A stretch of DNA of 64,000 bases from Rhytidiadelphus loreus (lineage: Eukaryota; Streptophyta; Bryopsida; Hypnales; Hylocomiaceae): NCBI GenBank assembly GCA_947034895.1, contig OX344763.1, positions 75,845,093 through 75,909,092 of the forward strand, read 5' to 3'. A model generated the notes under the pieces. It saw only the letters and a list, made by a program, of their open reading frames with translations, had not been told where the DNA came from and did no database searches. Position 1 is the stretch's first letter. Each line of letters opens with the position of its first letter. Positions 23,200 to 35,882 of this stretch are shown in pieces. Made by a program: the position numbers and the translations under genes.

Positions 23200-26100
23200 C
23201 ACTTTTTTGCGGGTTCACTGTATCTATGAGGAATCAGCTCTTGCTGAGTAGCATTGCATGGGGAACAGGTTTTATAGAAAAAAGACATTGCCCTTGTTAT
23301 ATTGCTTCATATTCCGTTCGTAGTCTCTTGTTTTCCTAGAACGAAAGATGTATGCTGTGAATTCCTACTCATGGCAATCATCTATACTGCTTGGTTTTTC
23401 ACTTCTGGCTTCCAATCCAGATCCTTCCAATGTCAGTTATTTTGGGACTTTATGAATATAAGATTTGTTATGGTGGTCTATATTTGCATCCGGGGTTTCA
23501 ACTACCTAGGGGGGGTGGCTCTCATATTTCAATACTTAGAATGGGTTGCCTCCGAATGATCCAAAAAAACAAGCCTCTAACTACACACAGTCATTCATTC
23601 AGCAACGTTGAATCCTGAGTTTCTTTAAGCTTTAGAATTTTCAAATAATTCTACCTTTTCTTCAGCAATAGTATTGGACTTACAGATGGTGTGTTTCAAC
23701 AAGCCTCTCAATGAATTGGTCTAATTATATACGAATACAAAGAAATGGCAACTTCAACAAATGTGAGCATATTAGCACCGATCTTCTCAAGCCATAGTTG
23801 GGCGGGCCGCAAATGCTCTACATCTATATTTTCCACTTACTAGGATATCTCATAGAATAAATGTCTACTTTTTCATTGGAAATTCAACACATTTTATGTT
23901 GTATATTTCATATAATTATGCTTCTTTGTTATATCTCGTTTCCATGGAACTCATCATAGAGTGAAACTCTCAATCATTTTGTAGTATTGGAACAGTCATG
24001 TTACATCGAATTTGTAAATAATCCAAGTTAGATAATGCTGGAGTTCACTTGCAACTCCGGGAAAACTTCAACTTCATAAGTCTGAAATATAACACTCAGT
24101 TTCTCAAGTTGTGAGTGAGCTTTAGAGAAGGTACAGTAAGCTCTGAACTTCACGCACAAAGGTGAGCAAGAAACTTGCATTTAAAAAGCATCGGATGAGA
24201 CATCTTGCTATGAGATACATGATCAAGTTCATATGTGTGAGAATCATTTAAAAAGCCATGATTTTTTAAATGACAATTGAGTTTGATCATTGAGTGATTG
24301 ACCTTAGGTGTACCTATTTTTTTTTTTTTTTTGGGTAGTATATATGCTATTCGAAATGTCATGGTTATGAATCAATTGTTTCATTTTCACATAATTAGAA
24401 GCAAAATGAACAAGATTTTTGATATAGGGTGATTGCAAGAAACACTTCACGTTTTTTTGGTCCCCTGAACCTTAGATAGCTGGTTTTTTGCTCATAACTT
24501 TTGCATCGTGTGTCCATCTTCTATGAAACTTGAAATGAAGGTACATGTGGTAGTTTCAGATGTTGAGTACTTTTTAAGGCTTTTTTTTATAGTTATTCTA
24601 CTATTTTTAAATTGCCCCCGATTGGATGTCTACCGTGGCCATTTTGAAGGGTTTTAGCACTATTTTCCACCCAAAAATACGAATTTGAAGCTCAAAATTG
24701 GTATACTAGAACTTCTACTAGAGTTACACAACCTTACCAAAGATTTTCTAAAAATAGATAATTTTCCATCTGCCACATGTGCTCAAAGTGCACTACCTTT
24801 GCGCAAGTGTAGAGAACACAATTTTATTTTTCCAATAGTGAAAATTGGTGAAAAGGAGTATCTATAAGTTAGAAAAAATAGATTTTTTTTTTAATTTTTT
24901 AAATTTTTTTACTGTTTCTTAAGAATTAAATTTCAAACTGTCTATTTTCTTGCATTTTTCAACCCTCTTTGACCGTGCATAACTCTTAGAGAATAAAAAA
25001 TTTAGGTCTGAATTTTTGCACATACCATTTTTTTAATGCTGTACACATTATCCATATTTTGTGTACCATTTTCAAAGTACCTAGTTCGAACCACAAAAGT
25101 GACATCTAGGACAGGTATAGATTTCAACAATCTTGAATTTATATAGATTTCAGAAATCTAGGATCTCTATAGATTTCAAGCGGTGTATTTTGAACTACAG
25201 AAGTGCCATCTATGACTCATGTAGATTTCAGACATTTAAAAATGATGAAGTTCTAAAAAATCTAGGTGCGAATCTAGGACATTTGAACATTTTAGACTAC
25301 CCGGTCGAAATTGAAAAAATTGCCAAAGTCAGCGGTGCTAGTTTGTGAGCCTGCGAGCATGATGAGATTTCAAGCGGTGAGCAAGATTGTGCGAGCGTTA
25401 AGTTCAAAAATTTAAAGAAGTACTAAAAAATTAAGAATATTGCTAAAAATAAAAATCCATCTGAAATTTTTGATCAAAATCTTCTATTTTTAGTGGATTA
25501 TCGTATCTATTACTATAGACCTATTGCCGTGAACCTATTACCGTGGTTTTGTAGAATTCAAATGAAAATCAAAATTTCCAATGTTTCTTAAAATATTAGA
25601 AGTAGAAATTATAACAATCATGAACTCAATTGATGTGAAAGATGAATGGAGATGGAAATAAGTTCATATAGAATAATGATTGATTACGATCTTATAGCAA
25701 CAAGGGTCCTCTTAGGATTGAATGGTTGATGGGAGGGTACTAATAATTTTCTCTTAATGCACTGTTGTTAGACTTGTTTCGATTTTAGAAAAAAAACATG
25801 GTTGATAATAATTATTTTTATATCTAATGATCTTTATCACATTGAATTTTATTTTCGTTGAACATTGTCTTATAGCATCATGGATCTTCTCCAAGTCAAT
25901 GAAAGGGTATCAATACTTCCGTCTTGATTTGTAAGTCTGTAGACTTGTTTAGATTTTCGAAACAAAAATTTGTTCATAACAAATAATTCATTATATGTAG
26001 AAATAGTTTAGGTGAAGCAAATTTCATTTTTGTTGGTCACTATTTTGTAGTAGCATGGATCTTCTTAGGGCTGATGGAAGGTATTTGTACGTTTGTCTTA

Positions 26101-29100
26101 ATGAGCGTATAACTGAGCTTGTTCAAAATTTGAAAGAAAATTTTTGGTTTATTGTCGTATGTGCTATTTAAAATATCATGGTTATAAATCAATTGTTTAG
26201 CGTTCACATAAAAGCACAATATTCAAAATTCCTAGGTGTCAATAATATTTGAGCTACTAACAATGTCATGAACCCCTATAAGGTCTTAGTTAGTATAGAT
26301 CCATTTTTCAAATCGTCAAGGTGTGATATAAATTGCAATTTTTTCTTTTCTATGATGGAATCTCATTGTGTGTAGAATTTGTTAATGTAAGAGTCTAAGT
26401 CTGTGACGATTTGAAATTATTGTTCCATCTTCAAAAGATAGACTGAGTGAAGAAATTAATATCAAATATCAAATATGATTCAAATGTCTACTTCAGCCTA
26501 CATTTCATTCTTGAAATAGGATTATATATCAAATAGGGTATTGGAAAATCTCTTGATTTAAAAAAAATAGGAGATATGAATGCAATGGTGAATAAAATCG
26601 AAGAAGAGAAGAAATTAATTTGTGCATCATGGTACATTAATAGAATTGTGTAAGTTTCAATTTTCATAAATGAAAGAATGGTGACAAGTTTAGAGAGCAA
26701 GCCATGTTGCATTCTTTGATATCCCAAATAGACTCACATAATTGTTGTGAAGTGTAGGAGGAACAACAACTTGGCCAGGTACAATTTCGGACACAGTTTC
26801 AGATGTTGGAAATTGAGAAGAGTTGGTACATTGATCTAGATTAAAATACCTCCACTTCTAGAATAGCAACAACGAAACACAATAATTCAAACAAACAAAT
26901 TAAGATAACAAAATCCCAAATTTAATAAACCATCCTAGTAAGTTCGTTATATTTCTAAGTACCCAGTATTGTGTTTTCAAATTATATGTCAAGTATTTTT
27001 GGATTTAGTTCACAAGAAATATGATAGTTGCAAAATTCTAAATTCTTTTTTTTTCGTTTTAGAATGGTGTGTTATGAGTGGAAAAATATGTAACTATTTA
27101 TGAACAGGATTGAGTACCAATTCTTCACGGTCGCATTTTGTGTTCTTTTTATCGCAGACGCTGAAGTGATTATAACGTGGTTGCTTGACCATTAAATGGG
27201 ATTATACAATACATGGAGGAAATGAAGCTCTAACCCTGCTAGCGCCAAGCATTAGTTGGCGGATGGACAAGTCAGTGGTGTAATATATGCTTTCATTGAC
27301 CAAATCCCCCAACCTGTTGCTTTATCGGGGTAAGTACCCAAACACTCAAAGTTTGGGATTTTCTTTTTACATAAAAGCTAGTTATGTACATCCAATTGTA
27401 CCGAAAGATGACCAAATGAATTTGATTCTCCGAAGGATCCCTAGAAGTGCCATATCATTTGAATATTGCGAATAATTGAATAAGTACTTTAGAAATCAAA
27501 GTGACCACGTTTTGGTCACTAAGGAAGTTAACCCTTTAGTGACCGTGGTTGATTTGAGGGGCGGGCCTAGTTTTTCTAGAAACTGAATTTTGTGTCCATT
27601 GCAAAGATGCAGTCTTATATCAAACCGTACAAGGTGTTTCCATAAGGGAGATTCTTCAACCTAACAAAATATGAAACTCATCCAACGGTACAAATTGCTA
27701 TAAATGAGATAGGAGGTTCACAAATCAACCAATTCAAGGCTAAAATTGAAATTTGGGAAGTGAAACATTTTTAAATATTTTGTAGTAAATTTCCCTCAAC
27801 AGACAAGTAGAATAGACATCTAACCGAAGTCACTTCCTATTTTTTCAAGCTTTGTAAAATTAGTTACAAATTCTTGAAGTTCACAAAAAATGGTCATCAA
27901 AACAAAACCCCTTCTAAAACGGGTACATTGAAATGTACCTCTAAATCATGTTTGCTTCTAGAACCTTGCTGGAGTTTGAGTTGCTTTCCTTAATTCTCAA
28001 AAATCAATGCCTTAAATGACCCTTTACAATTTATGCTACATAAATACCGATGCATAAGTTTATTGTGGACATTTATGAGGTTACAAAGCAACCCTTATGC
28101 CTTTTGTATTTTTTGTATTTTGGTTGAAGATTTCCTGTGTGAGTTGGTAAATACCTCGATCTTCTGAAGTACATTTTAAATGATTGATTAAGAATAAGTA
28201 GAACTCCTAATCCTCTCCAATTAAGCAAATTCTTCCCCCTTCTAGAACTAAGCATAATAGACATGTTGTAATCGTTGATTTAATTTGTAGGCAGTGCACG
28301 AGTGCATGTGAGTTGTGAGATTTGAATAAGAGTTAATGTACATATGGCCTATTTTGAGTATGTTGCCAGTCCCTTTCATGTTTGTCCATCAGTGCCAAGT
28401 GCAAATGATCCAAATATTTTGGAAGTTCATTTTAGCATTGGAAATCCAATTTTAGAAATGATTGATTATGATTTTGATGTTCCTAATTTTTTTCCATGCC
28501 CATCCCAAATCTTTATTTTCTAGGATTGAGGATTCATAGAAACGTGCCTCAAATATCCTAGAGCTTGTTCAATATTGTACAACTTCCAAGAATTTAGGAA
28601 AAAGGGCTTTTGGGTGAATTGATTGAAAAAACTAGGGTTGATTTAAGGTCTACAATGTGTGTTCTAAGAGCACCCCTCTTCTTCAAACCACCCCTATTTT
28701 TAAGTGCAAAATAGAGATGGGGTGATTCTTCAACGAAGCACTGAGCTTTATCAATTGAATTCATCGCCTGGAGGAAAAATTATTTTTGTATTGCAAGAGT
28801 GAATCATTGTCTTAGATTTCCTCACATTTCTGTACAAGTTGCAAGTGGACGTATTTTGGGAGACCTATGTCTACGAGTACGTGCTTATATCTTCTATCTT
28901 TGCTAATTTATAAGTAATTCAAAAACGCTTAGAAAAATACGAAACTACTTGTGTTAGGTTGCACATGTATTTTTCTTTTTGTGAACAACTCCATTTTTTA
29001 TTTCTTTCCACGGATGCGTATGGAAAAAGGCAGAGCTGCCCTTCACTGGTCCCTTTTAAGCTTGCTTTTAAGTCTCATTCTTTTAACCCTAAATTGATGC

Positions 29101-29860
29101 TTAATCATGATTTCTTTGGGGCAGCTTTGTGTGGTGTGCGCAGGTTCGTGGGAGGCTCGGGTGTGCTTCGTGAGGCGCGTGTAGGTTCGGAGGAGCTCCG
29201 TACCAACTTGGCGGCTCGATGCAAGTTTGGGTTAGGTTCGGTTATCGGGAGGTTCGGTTGGTCGTCTTCTCCGTGGGCCAGGGTTTCGCTCCAGTTTGCT
29301 GCCATTTCTCGTGTTTGTCTTCCTGTTGCGCCTTCTTTGAATTTTGTTTGTTGCTGCTCTTTCTTCTGTAAAATCTTGTCCTTGCGCCTCCATTTTGCCT
29401 TCCTTCCTTCCACAGTTTCCCTCCTCTACATCTAGTATCACATATCGCATTGATTTCGCGTTTGAAGCAGTCGGCGACTGAGGCGTTCGTCGGGGCGTTC
29501 GTTGAGGAGTTCGGTGGGGCGGGGCGTGTTTGCTGAGGAGTTTGGTGGGGTGACGCGTGTTTGTTGAATTTCTGCAGCTGTTACCTTGTCAACTGCTAAA
29601 GGTATGTTTTTCTATATCGTCTTCAGATTCATGTGTCGTTTTGATCATTCGAAAGTTCCGTATGGTCTACTAGTTTTTTTTCTTGACGTGTTAGAACCTT
29701 TCTCTTGCCTTTGCACATGACACTCTTATGCTTAGCATTTCTTCGAGTCACTCATAACTTAGAAGCCGACCCAATAGGAACAGAAATTATGGATTGTGTT
29801 CTGATAGCATAGTATCATATGATGTAACGTTAGTAGTAGTGTATGGGTTTGTGTTTGACG
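23200..29860. other. AT-rich core of the giant element, no gene seen
   Basis: Much more AT-rich than the flanks of the element. Poly-T at about 24320 and repeated GATTTCA/ATAGATTTCA phrases near 25120-25170. The words GAGCCTGCGAGC and ATTACCGTGG near 25350-25550 also occur at 160-300. 29,100-29,600 turns GC-richer (TTCGGTT and GAGGCG repeats) and could be an upstream control region of the 31.7-kb gene. It may be native or a nested insertion. Confidence 0.45.
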
Positions 29861-29875
29861 TGTTGATTGCAGTCA

Positions 29876-29985
29876 GTACTGTGTCTCTACTTGTTGCGTA
29901 GTTTTCCAGTGACATTGTGTGTCTACTGGTTGCGTAGTTTTCCATTGACATTGTGTTTGTACTGGTTGCGTAGTTTCCCATTTAT
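29876..29985 (+). repeat. 36-bp tandem repeat, three units
   Basis: TTGCGTAGTTTTCC recurs at 29894, 29930 and 29966 with CATTGTGT and CTACTGG between. Units differ by a few substitutions. Confidence 0.85.
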
Positions 29986-30302
29986 ATTCTCATGTTTGCA
30001 TTGCTCGTGTGTTCAATTGTCATGTTTGCAGTTTGTGATTTCAAATTGTCATGCCTTGCAGAGTTTGTGATTTCAATTGTCATCCTGGCATTGTCTATTG
30101 CAGGGAACGCGAAGAACGCTGAATTCAGTTTGCATTCATTGGCGTCACGACATTGGAGTAGGATTCGCAATTGTGCTTCCACAACAATTTGAGGTGCGCA
30201 ATTGAGGTAAGCTGCCTGCAAATCCTACGCAATACTCGTGAATCTTGCGGAAATTTAGAAGAGGCACCTGTAACCGCGCAGTGTATGTAGCGACAGCCAT
30301 GG

Positions 30303-30692
30303 TTCAGACCGCGCGGTCTGAAGTGTTCTAGCGTCCCCGAAATGGACCGGAGTTGTCGACGTAGTAATTTCTGAGAACATTAGGTATAACAGTTTCAGAC
30401 CACGCGGTCTGAAGTGATGAACCGTCCCGAAAATGACCTGGACTAAATGCAGATCAAATCTGTCAAGTTAGTTTAGATACAGATTCAGACCGCGCAGTCT
30501 GAAGTGATCCAAGGCTCCGAAAATGTCCTGGACAAACTGCTGATCAAATTATGTCATGTTATTCTAGATATAGGATCAGACCGCGCGGTCAAAAGTGATA
30601 AAACGTCTACAGAATGTTAAGGACGAATTGCTGATCAAATTAGTCCATGTTGGTCTAGATACTGGTTCAGACCGCGCGGTCTGAATTGGTCC
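30303..30692 (+). repeat. 91-bp iteron array, each unit with one palindrome
   Basis: Palindrome cores start at 30307, 30398, 30488, 30579 and 30670, intervals of 91, 90, 91 and 91 bp. The sequence between is related from unit to unit (TGATCAAAT, GTCCTGGAC, CTAGATA), so this is a true tandem array. The second and third copies have one core substitution each (CACGCGG, CGCGCAG). Confidence 0.9.
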
Positions 30693-30721
30693 CCCGGCCA
30701 TAAAATAGATGGGAACGGTCT

Positions 30722-31683
30722 GTTTAGACCGGGCGGCCAGAAGATTTCCTCAGTGGTAAATGCGATCATGTCATGTTGTCAAGACTGATCCATTACCGAC
30801 GCCTCTAATTATGTAGACCCATTGCCATGGGGTCTACACTATATCAATGGGCACGTCTGAGTAATAACCGAATGTTGGTAGATTTAGACCGTGCGATCTA
30901 AACCATACCCAAATATGCATCTCGAATAGAAGGCCTCTCCATGTTCATCTAATCACGCACCATGAATGAGCAATACACATGGATCACTCAGCCTCCTAGA
31001 AACCTAACACTTTTAGTATTGTAGGATCGATTCAAGAGTGATTGGATACAAAGTAAAAGGAACTAGACGCCACGATGGCTGGTAGCATTGTGTAGAGCCT
31101 CCAAAGGAGTAAATCAGACCGCGCGGTTAGATCCTCGACGGATGACAAATAAAGGACCTACACCAATCCCTGCCCAAGATAACAGAAGTAATGGTTGTCG
31201 ACCCTGCGATTAGTATCTGTTAATTCTCGCCGCATACGCGGTAGACTAAGGAATGACACGATCAGACCGCGTGGTCCGATCTAATAGATGAAGGACTGTT
31301 CCAGGTGATGGGCGAGACGAGATTAATGTCGTTCGTAGGGTCCTTCAGCGAGGAGCATCGTCATCAGCCGAATAGAAAGGGAAGGCGTTTTAGACCGCGC
31401 GGTCAAAACCTCAAGCAGCAGTCATTGTAGAAATACCGTCATGCTAGCCTAGTCTGTCTAGGCTATGAATCGTGTCCCTGGTTTAGACCGCGCGGTCAAA
31501 ACCACGCCATGGACTCAACATAGCATGAAGGAGTATCGTCCTATTAGAAGTACGCTAGAATGCAATAGATCGTCAACGACCGTAGGAAATGAATCCTCAA
31601 CTCGTTAGTGCATCGCATGACCACTGCATGCTGGGCGTGTAGCAATCTCCTGAGTCGTCCAATTTAGACCGCGCGGTCTGATT
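30722..31683. repeat. palindrome array upstream of the ParB/methyltransferase-like gene
   Basis: Seven further copies or variants at about 30722, 30883, 31112, 31261, 31389, 31483 and 31661. Several are symmetric with TTTAGACC arms; two have a right half GGTCAAAAC matching the left GTTTAGACC. The last (31661-31683) ends 25 bp before the ATG of the downstream gene. Confidence 0.85.
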
Positions 31684-31708
31684 TGAAGTACTGCTTGTGG
31701 ACAGTGGC

Positions 31709-34700
31709 ATGGAGTCATTCCTGGAGAGCAGTCTGCCGCTTGCGGGCTACTTGAGGCCCATCTCGCCTGACCGAATCCACGAGTCCTGGAAGCTGCACAT
31801 CGAAAAGAAATTCCCCTTGGAGTTCGTCGCGTCCAAGTCATTGTGGACGATCGAACTGAATTTCCTGATGGGCTCCCCCATCTTCAATCTGGAGCTGGGA
31901 TTCACGAAGACGGGGGATCCCCGATGGAAATCCTTCTCCACTTTGGTACTCGTGAATGTCCATGTGATGAGGGAGGCCATTCTCGTCGACGTGGTCAATG
32001 CTAGTTATAATGCATTCGGAGTCATCGCCATCCGTGTAGAAAATGAGATGACCTTCTGTAGCAAACGCCTCAAGAAGAATTACGCGTCCGTCCCTCGTGC
32101 ATATCAACTCTTGATGGCCGAAACCCAATCGCACTACGAAGCCGTCTCTAGTGACTTCCACGAGACCGGAAAGGTAGCCAACTCGTACGTCGCCAAAGCG
32201 TTTGCCATTCACAACAAATCACTGAGTGTGTCGCCCTTGAACGTCTGCCAGGGTGAAGGAAGTCGACCAATGGCTTTGCCAGAGGGGTCCGCCAAGAATG
32301 TCGCCAAGGTGTCGGGAGCGGGAACGCGCAGCTGGCCCCCCCTGCGTCGGCCCTTGCTGGAGCGTCTGAGCGTACCGACCCACTCCCACCGGCGCGTGGA
32401 CCCATCCAACGACCGCCACAGGTGACTCAGTCGGCGGGCCGAGCCACCACAGCGCCGACTTCTCGGTCTAAACAGAAGGCCGTGAAACGGAAGTCAGCGG
32501 GCCCGCCCGTGGCGACGCAAGCATCCTCGGAAGAAGATGCGGGGCGCTGGGTCCGGACGAGACGCGTGGCCGAGGAATCGCATGGCACCCCCAGCTCATC
32601 GACCCACGAGGCCAACACGGAACCGGCAGAGGTGTCCGAGGAAGAGGCGCAGAAGATTGCGATCAAGAAGGTGAACGGGAAGTGGACCAAGAATCCACAA
32701 ACCCTGCCCTTCGATGCCGACGCCGTCCCGGCTAGCGTGTCCGTGCCCGCGAAGTACAAGCGCAATCCGCGACGCAGCGTCGAGTTGGAAACGCGGACGC
32801 GCCTCAAGGCCGAAGCGGCGGCCAACAAGGTGTTCAAGGAACTGTCCTCGTACATGTACATATTCGGTCGGGGACAGTACTTCGAGTTGGACGTGGCCGA
32901 CATGGTGAATGCCCAGGAGGAGTCGGGAATCATCGTGAGGCCCCTCGAGAATGACGGCGTCTTGGCAGTCCTGGACAGGATGGTGAAGGTGAACTACGCC
33001 AAGCAAATCCTCACCGTCATGCCGGACACGCACACCAGACCGACATGCTGGGCGGATTGCTGGAAGGCGCGGCCGCTGCTCATCATCAACGGGCAGCACA
33101 CCTGGATGGCCGCCAAGGACATCATCTCCGGGAACACTACCGTCGACGATGAGAAGGTCGTCGCCAAAATGCACAGGTGGACGTGCGAAATCGTGTGGTC
33201 CCAGAACAAGGACCACCTCCACGCGTTGTCCTCCAAGTGCAACGACGGAAACGTCGCGGGCCCGTACCTATCGTCCCTATCGGCAACACTCATGCATGTT
33301 CGCCACCTCTGGGAAAACGCGGGCAAGCCTGCGCAACATCGGAAGAACGCGAAGGTCATCATTGAAGGGGAGGACCCGAAGGTCTATGAGGTACGCACGA
33401 CTTCCCTACGCATTTTAGACCGCGCGGTCTGAATCCCAGTGATGCAATTCCGTCCCATTCCATATCGGTAGGCTCCCATTGTCCTTGTTACGCTCGTCAC
33501 CTTTCTGATTCATGGTCACTTCGGACCGCGCGGTCTGATCCCGCGATATTCCGACCGCGACGCCACTTGGTGTCGTGGATTGTTCGGGGACAGTTCAGAC
33601 CGCGCGGTCAGATCACGACACATACTCACCGCGCCGATGCGTGTCCAGGATTTCAAGGAGAAGGCGCACCAAAGCTTCGAGGCGCTGGGGAGCGCTAAGC
33701 ACCGAAACAGGGGGGGAGGACCTGGGACTTCGACAAGATGGGCGACCGGAAGATCGTCATGGCCTCGAATGCGACCTGGACCAGTTGGCAAGAGGTCTTC
33801 CAGAAGCACGAGTCCGGGGCGCTGCACGACATCGACACCGGCGTCCCGTTCAACCAAATTTCGGACGGGAAGGGGGGCTCCAAGATCTACAAGTTCACGG
33901 CGATCAATCACAACCAGATGAAGAACCTTCTGGGGATGGATGACGCTGCCGTAGGCGAGCTCGCGAGCAGAATCCTGGAGATGCCGCCCAAGGTCTACCT
34001 GAAGAGGCCGACCAGTTGGACGGCGGCCATTCCCTTCGCCCAATGGTGCACCAACAAGAAGCATAAGGCCGTGCTCATCTTCGAGATGAAGGAGAAGGCC
34101 GACGTCCTGGGCATCGACAAGGCCAAGGAGGTGATTTCCCAGGGGGAGGTCGTCCCTAAAGCCTGGCGGGAGTTCAAGGCGCTGCTGTGCATTCGGGGGC
34201 ACAACATGTGGGCCGCCATGCACATTGGGCAGAAGTGGCTCAGGCACCAATGTGGCTCGGGGAAGAAAACGATGGTTGCTCCCTCGGACGTCGTCGCCAT
34301 GATCCAGCGATTGCTCACCAACAACGAACGCTGCAACACCGTCAAGAGGTGTGCGCGGGCCACGGTCTGCCGGTGGGATTGCGTGAGGAGGGTGTTCGAT
34401 CCCTTTGTCTACGTGAAGCAGAAGCGCGAATGGGTGGAATACGTGGACGGACCCGCCAGCATTCGCTTCTGCGAGGTGGGGATTATGGATTTCCGCCTGT
34501 TCCCGGCGGTCGGGAATATGGAGATTCACTACGCGTACGAGAAAATCATCAAACAAGTCGCGCGGGTCTCCCAAAATACCATGGCCAAGGGGGTCCACAC
34601 GTGGATGCTCATCATGGGCGCCGAGAGGGTGGTGGGAGTGGAACAGGCGCTCGAGAAATTCTTCCCCGAGCATAACACTCGGCGCATCGCGACGTACGTG

Positions 34701-35866
34701 TATTCCAAGGGCGAGCCGAACTATTACACCAGGGGGAAGGACAGGGTCATGTACATTCAGCGGACCACGAAGCATTTCACGAACTCCCCACTCGTCAATG
34801 TTGGGGAACCGATTCCCCGACTCTCGGCTGCCGAGGACAAGCCTCTGGCGACGGATGACGTCAGGTACAAGACCCGGGAGCTCTGTCGCCACGATAACCC
34901 CTGGATCTTGACGAATCGCGGACTGCGGTACGAAGTGTACCTCCGCTTCATCGACAAGTTCTGCAGGGACCAGGGAACGGTCATGCTCGTCTTTGCGGGA
35001 TCCAAGCCCATCTCCGCGTGCTCAGTAAGCTCTCCACTCCTTCCCTTTCTCGCTTCCAATGTAGAGCTCATCTGACCGTCTGAATGCGTCATTCGGAGAA
35101 TTCATGCCGTGTGCCTTGTTTGGCACTGCAGATGTTGTGTCGGAGCTCCGTCTCCTTCGTGCGCCCCACCGATAAGTGCCTCCTGCGCCAGAGCGTGCAT
35201 GCTCGAATCGGTACACAGATGTGGCCCGACATCTTGTTGCCGCAGCCGCACACCCTCGACTTCATCTACGACCCCAAGTCTCAGACACGGAGGCTCCAGG
35301 ACCCCGACCCCGTGGAGAGCGAGTCTTCGGATGATGAAAGAGAGGGCAAGGAGGAATCGCAAGAGGGCGCCCTCAACCTCCGCGATGGAAGCGACTCCGA
35401 CTCGGAAGTGGAGAAGGAGAAGGACGAGGACGAGGACGAGGACGACGAGGACAAGGAAGAGGACAAGGACGACGAGGACAAGGACGAAGATGAAGACGTC
35501 GACCGCGCGGGAGGGCGAGACGGCGAAGGCGACGATGTTTCAGACCACGGAGATGCCTCGGTGTCCGGCGTCCACTCTGTCCAGAGGGAGACGGATCAGA
35601 CCGCGCGGTCTGATTCGACGCCAGCCTCCCCGCGGAGCTCGAGTGCGCCTCCGCGCAGGAATCAGACCGCGCGGTCTGATATGCACCCGCACACTCCTCT
35701 CTCTCTCCCTCCAACCCCCCCTCTCCCTCCGCAAACCGAGTACTGTCCCCTCCACCTCCACCTCCATCTCCTCGCACTCCCTCTGCTTCCCCCCGACCTG
35801 AAGATCCGGCCCTGCAGTCGGATCCCGTCACCCAATCTTCCAAGGATCGCCGCGCTCCAGTTCTGA
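31709..35866 (+). CDS. ParB/DGQHR-like plus beta-class methyltransferase-like protein, four exons
   Basis: Exons 31709-32173, 32332-33390, 33711-35024 and 35132-35866 join in phase 0 into about 1190 residues without a stop. Junctions: AAG|GTAGCC..GCGCAG|CTG, GAG|GTACGC..AAACAG|GGG, TCA|GTAAGC..CTGCAG|ATG. Residues 1-155 match the decayed copy at 57.9-57.5 kb. A disordered basic linker follows. About 331-500 form a domain with LLIINGQHTWMAA (near 404), which resembles the ParB/Srx fold and the DGQHR motif of DndB-type proteins. A second such motif, CIRGHNMWAAM, lies near 668. About 765-946 resemble a beta-class N4/N6 methyltransferase: a GIMDF strand, a HTWMLIMG strand, then NPWILTNRG..FIDKFC and VMLVFAGSKPISAC. 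DPPY is not seen and the motif I aspartate is replaced, so catalysis is doubtful. The tail is very acidic, then Pro/Ser-rich. Intron 2 holds three palindromes and the tail encodes two. Probably a nuclear DNA-binding protein of the element. Confidence 0.65.
33412..33612. repeat. three palindromes within intron 2
   Basis: Copies at about 33415-33432, 33521-33538 and 33593-33610, all inside the 320-nt intron of the ParB/methyltransferase-like gene and absent from the exons beside it. They could act as intragenic binding sites or influence splicing. Confidence 0.85.
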
Positions 35867-35882
35867 CCGCGCGGTCTGAAAC
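35594..35882 (+). repeat. palindromes in the coding tail
   Basis: Copies at 35596-35613 and 35662-35679 are read in frame as QTARSD in the C-terminal tail. A third at 35862-35880 overlaps the stop codon and, in the adjacent frame, would read TARSE. They are insertions into a disordered, Pro/Ser-rich segment. Confidence 0.85.

Noticed and set aside
29105..29450. Genes in the overlapping frames near 29.0-29.45 kb
   Set aside because: Frames open on both strands from TTCGG/GAGGC-type repeats. No homology or splice context.
30303..30692. CRISPR-like array (regular repeats with unique spacers)
   Set aside because: The repeats are short perfect palindromes, the spacers are related to each other, the spacing is irregular elsewhere, no cas genes exist and the host is a eukaryote.
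33649..33715. Frameshift at the G7 run before exon 3 of the ParB/methyltransferase-like gene
   Set aside because: Using AAACAG at 33705-33710 as the acceptor keeps the frame in phase 0, so no frameshift is needed.
33516..34892. 458-codon open frame on the minus strand
   Set aside because: Antisense to the ParB/methyltransferase-like exon 3 in GC-rich DNA. Its composition (His, Pro, Leu, Arg rich) is that of a shadow frame, and the sense strand has homologues in this window.
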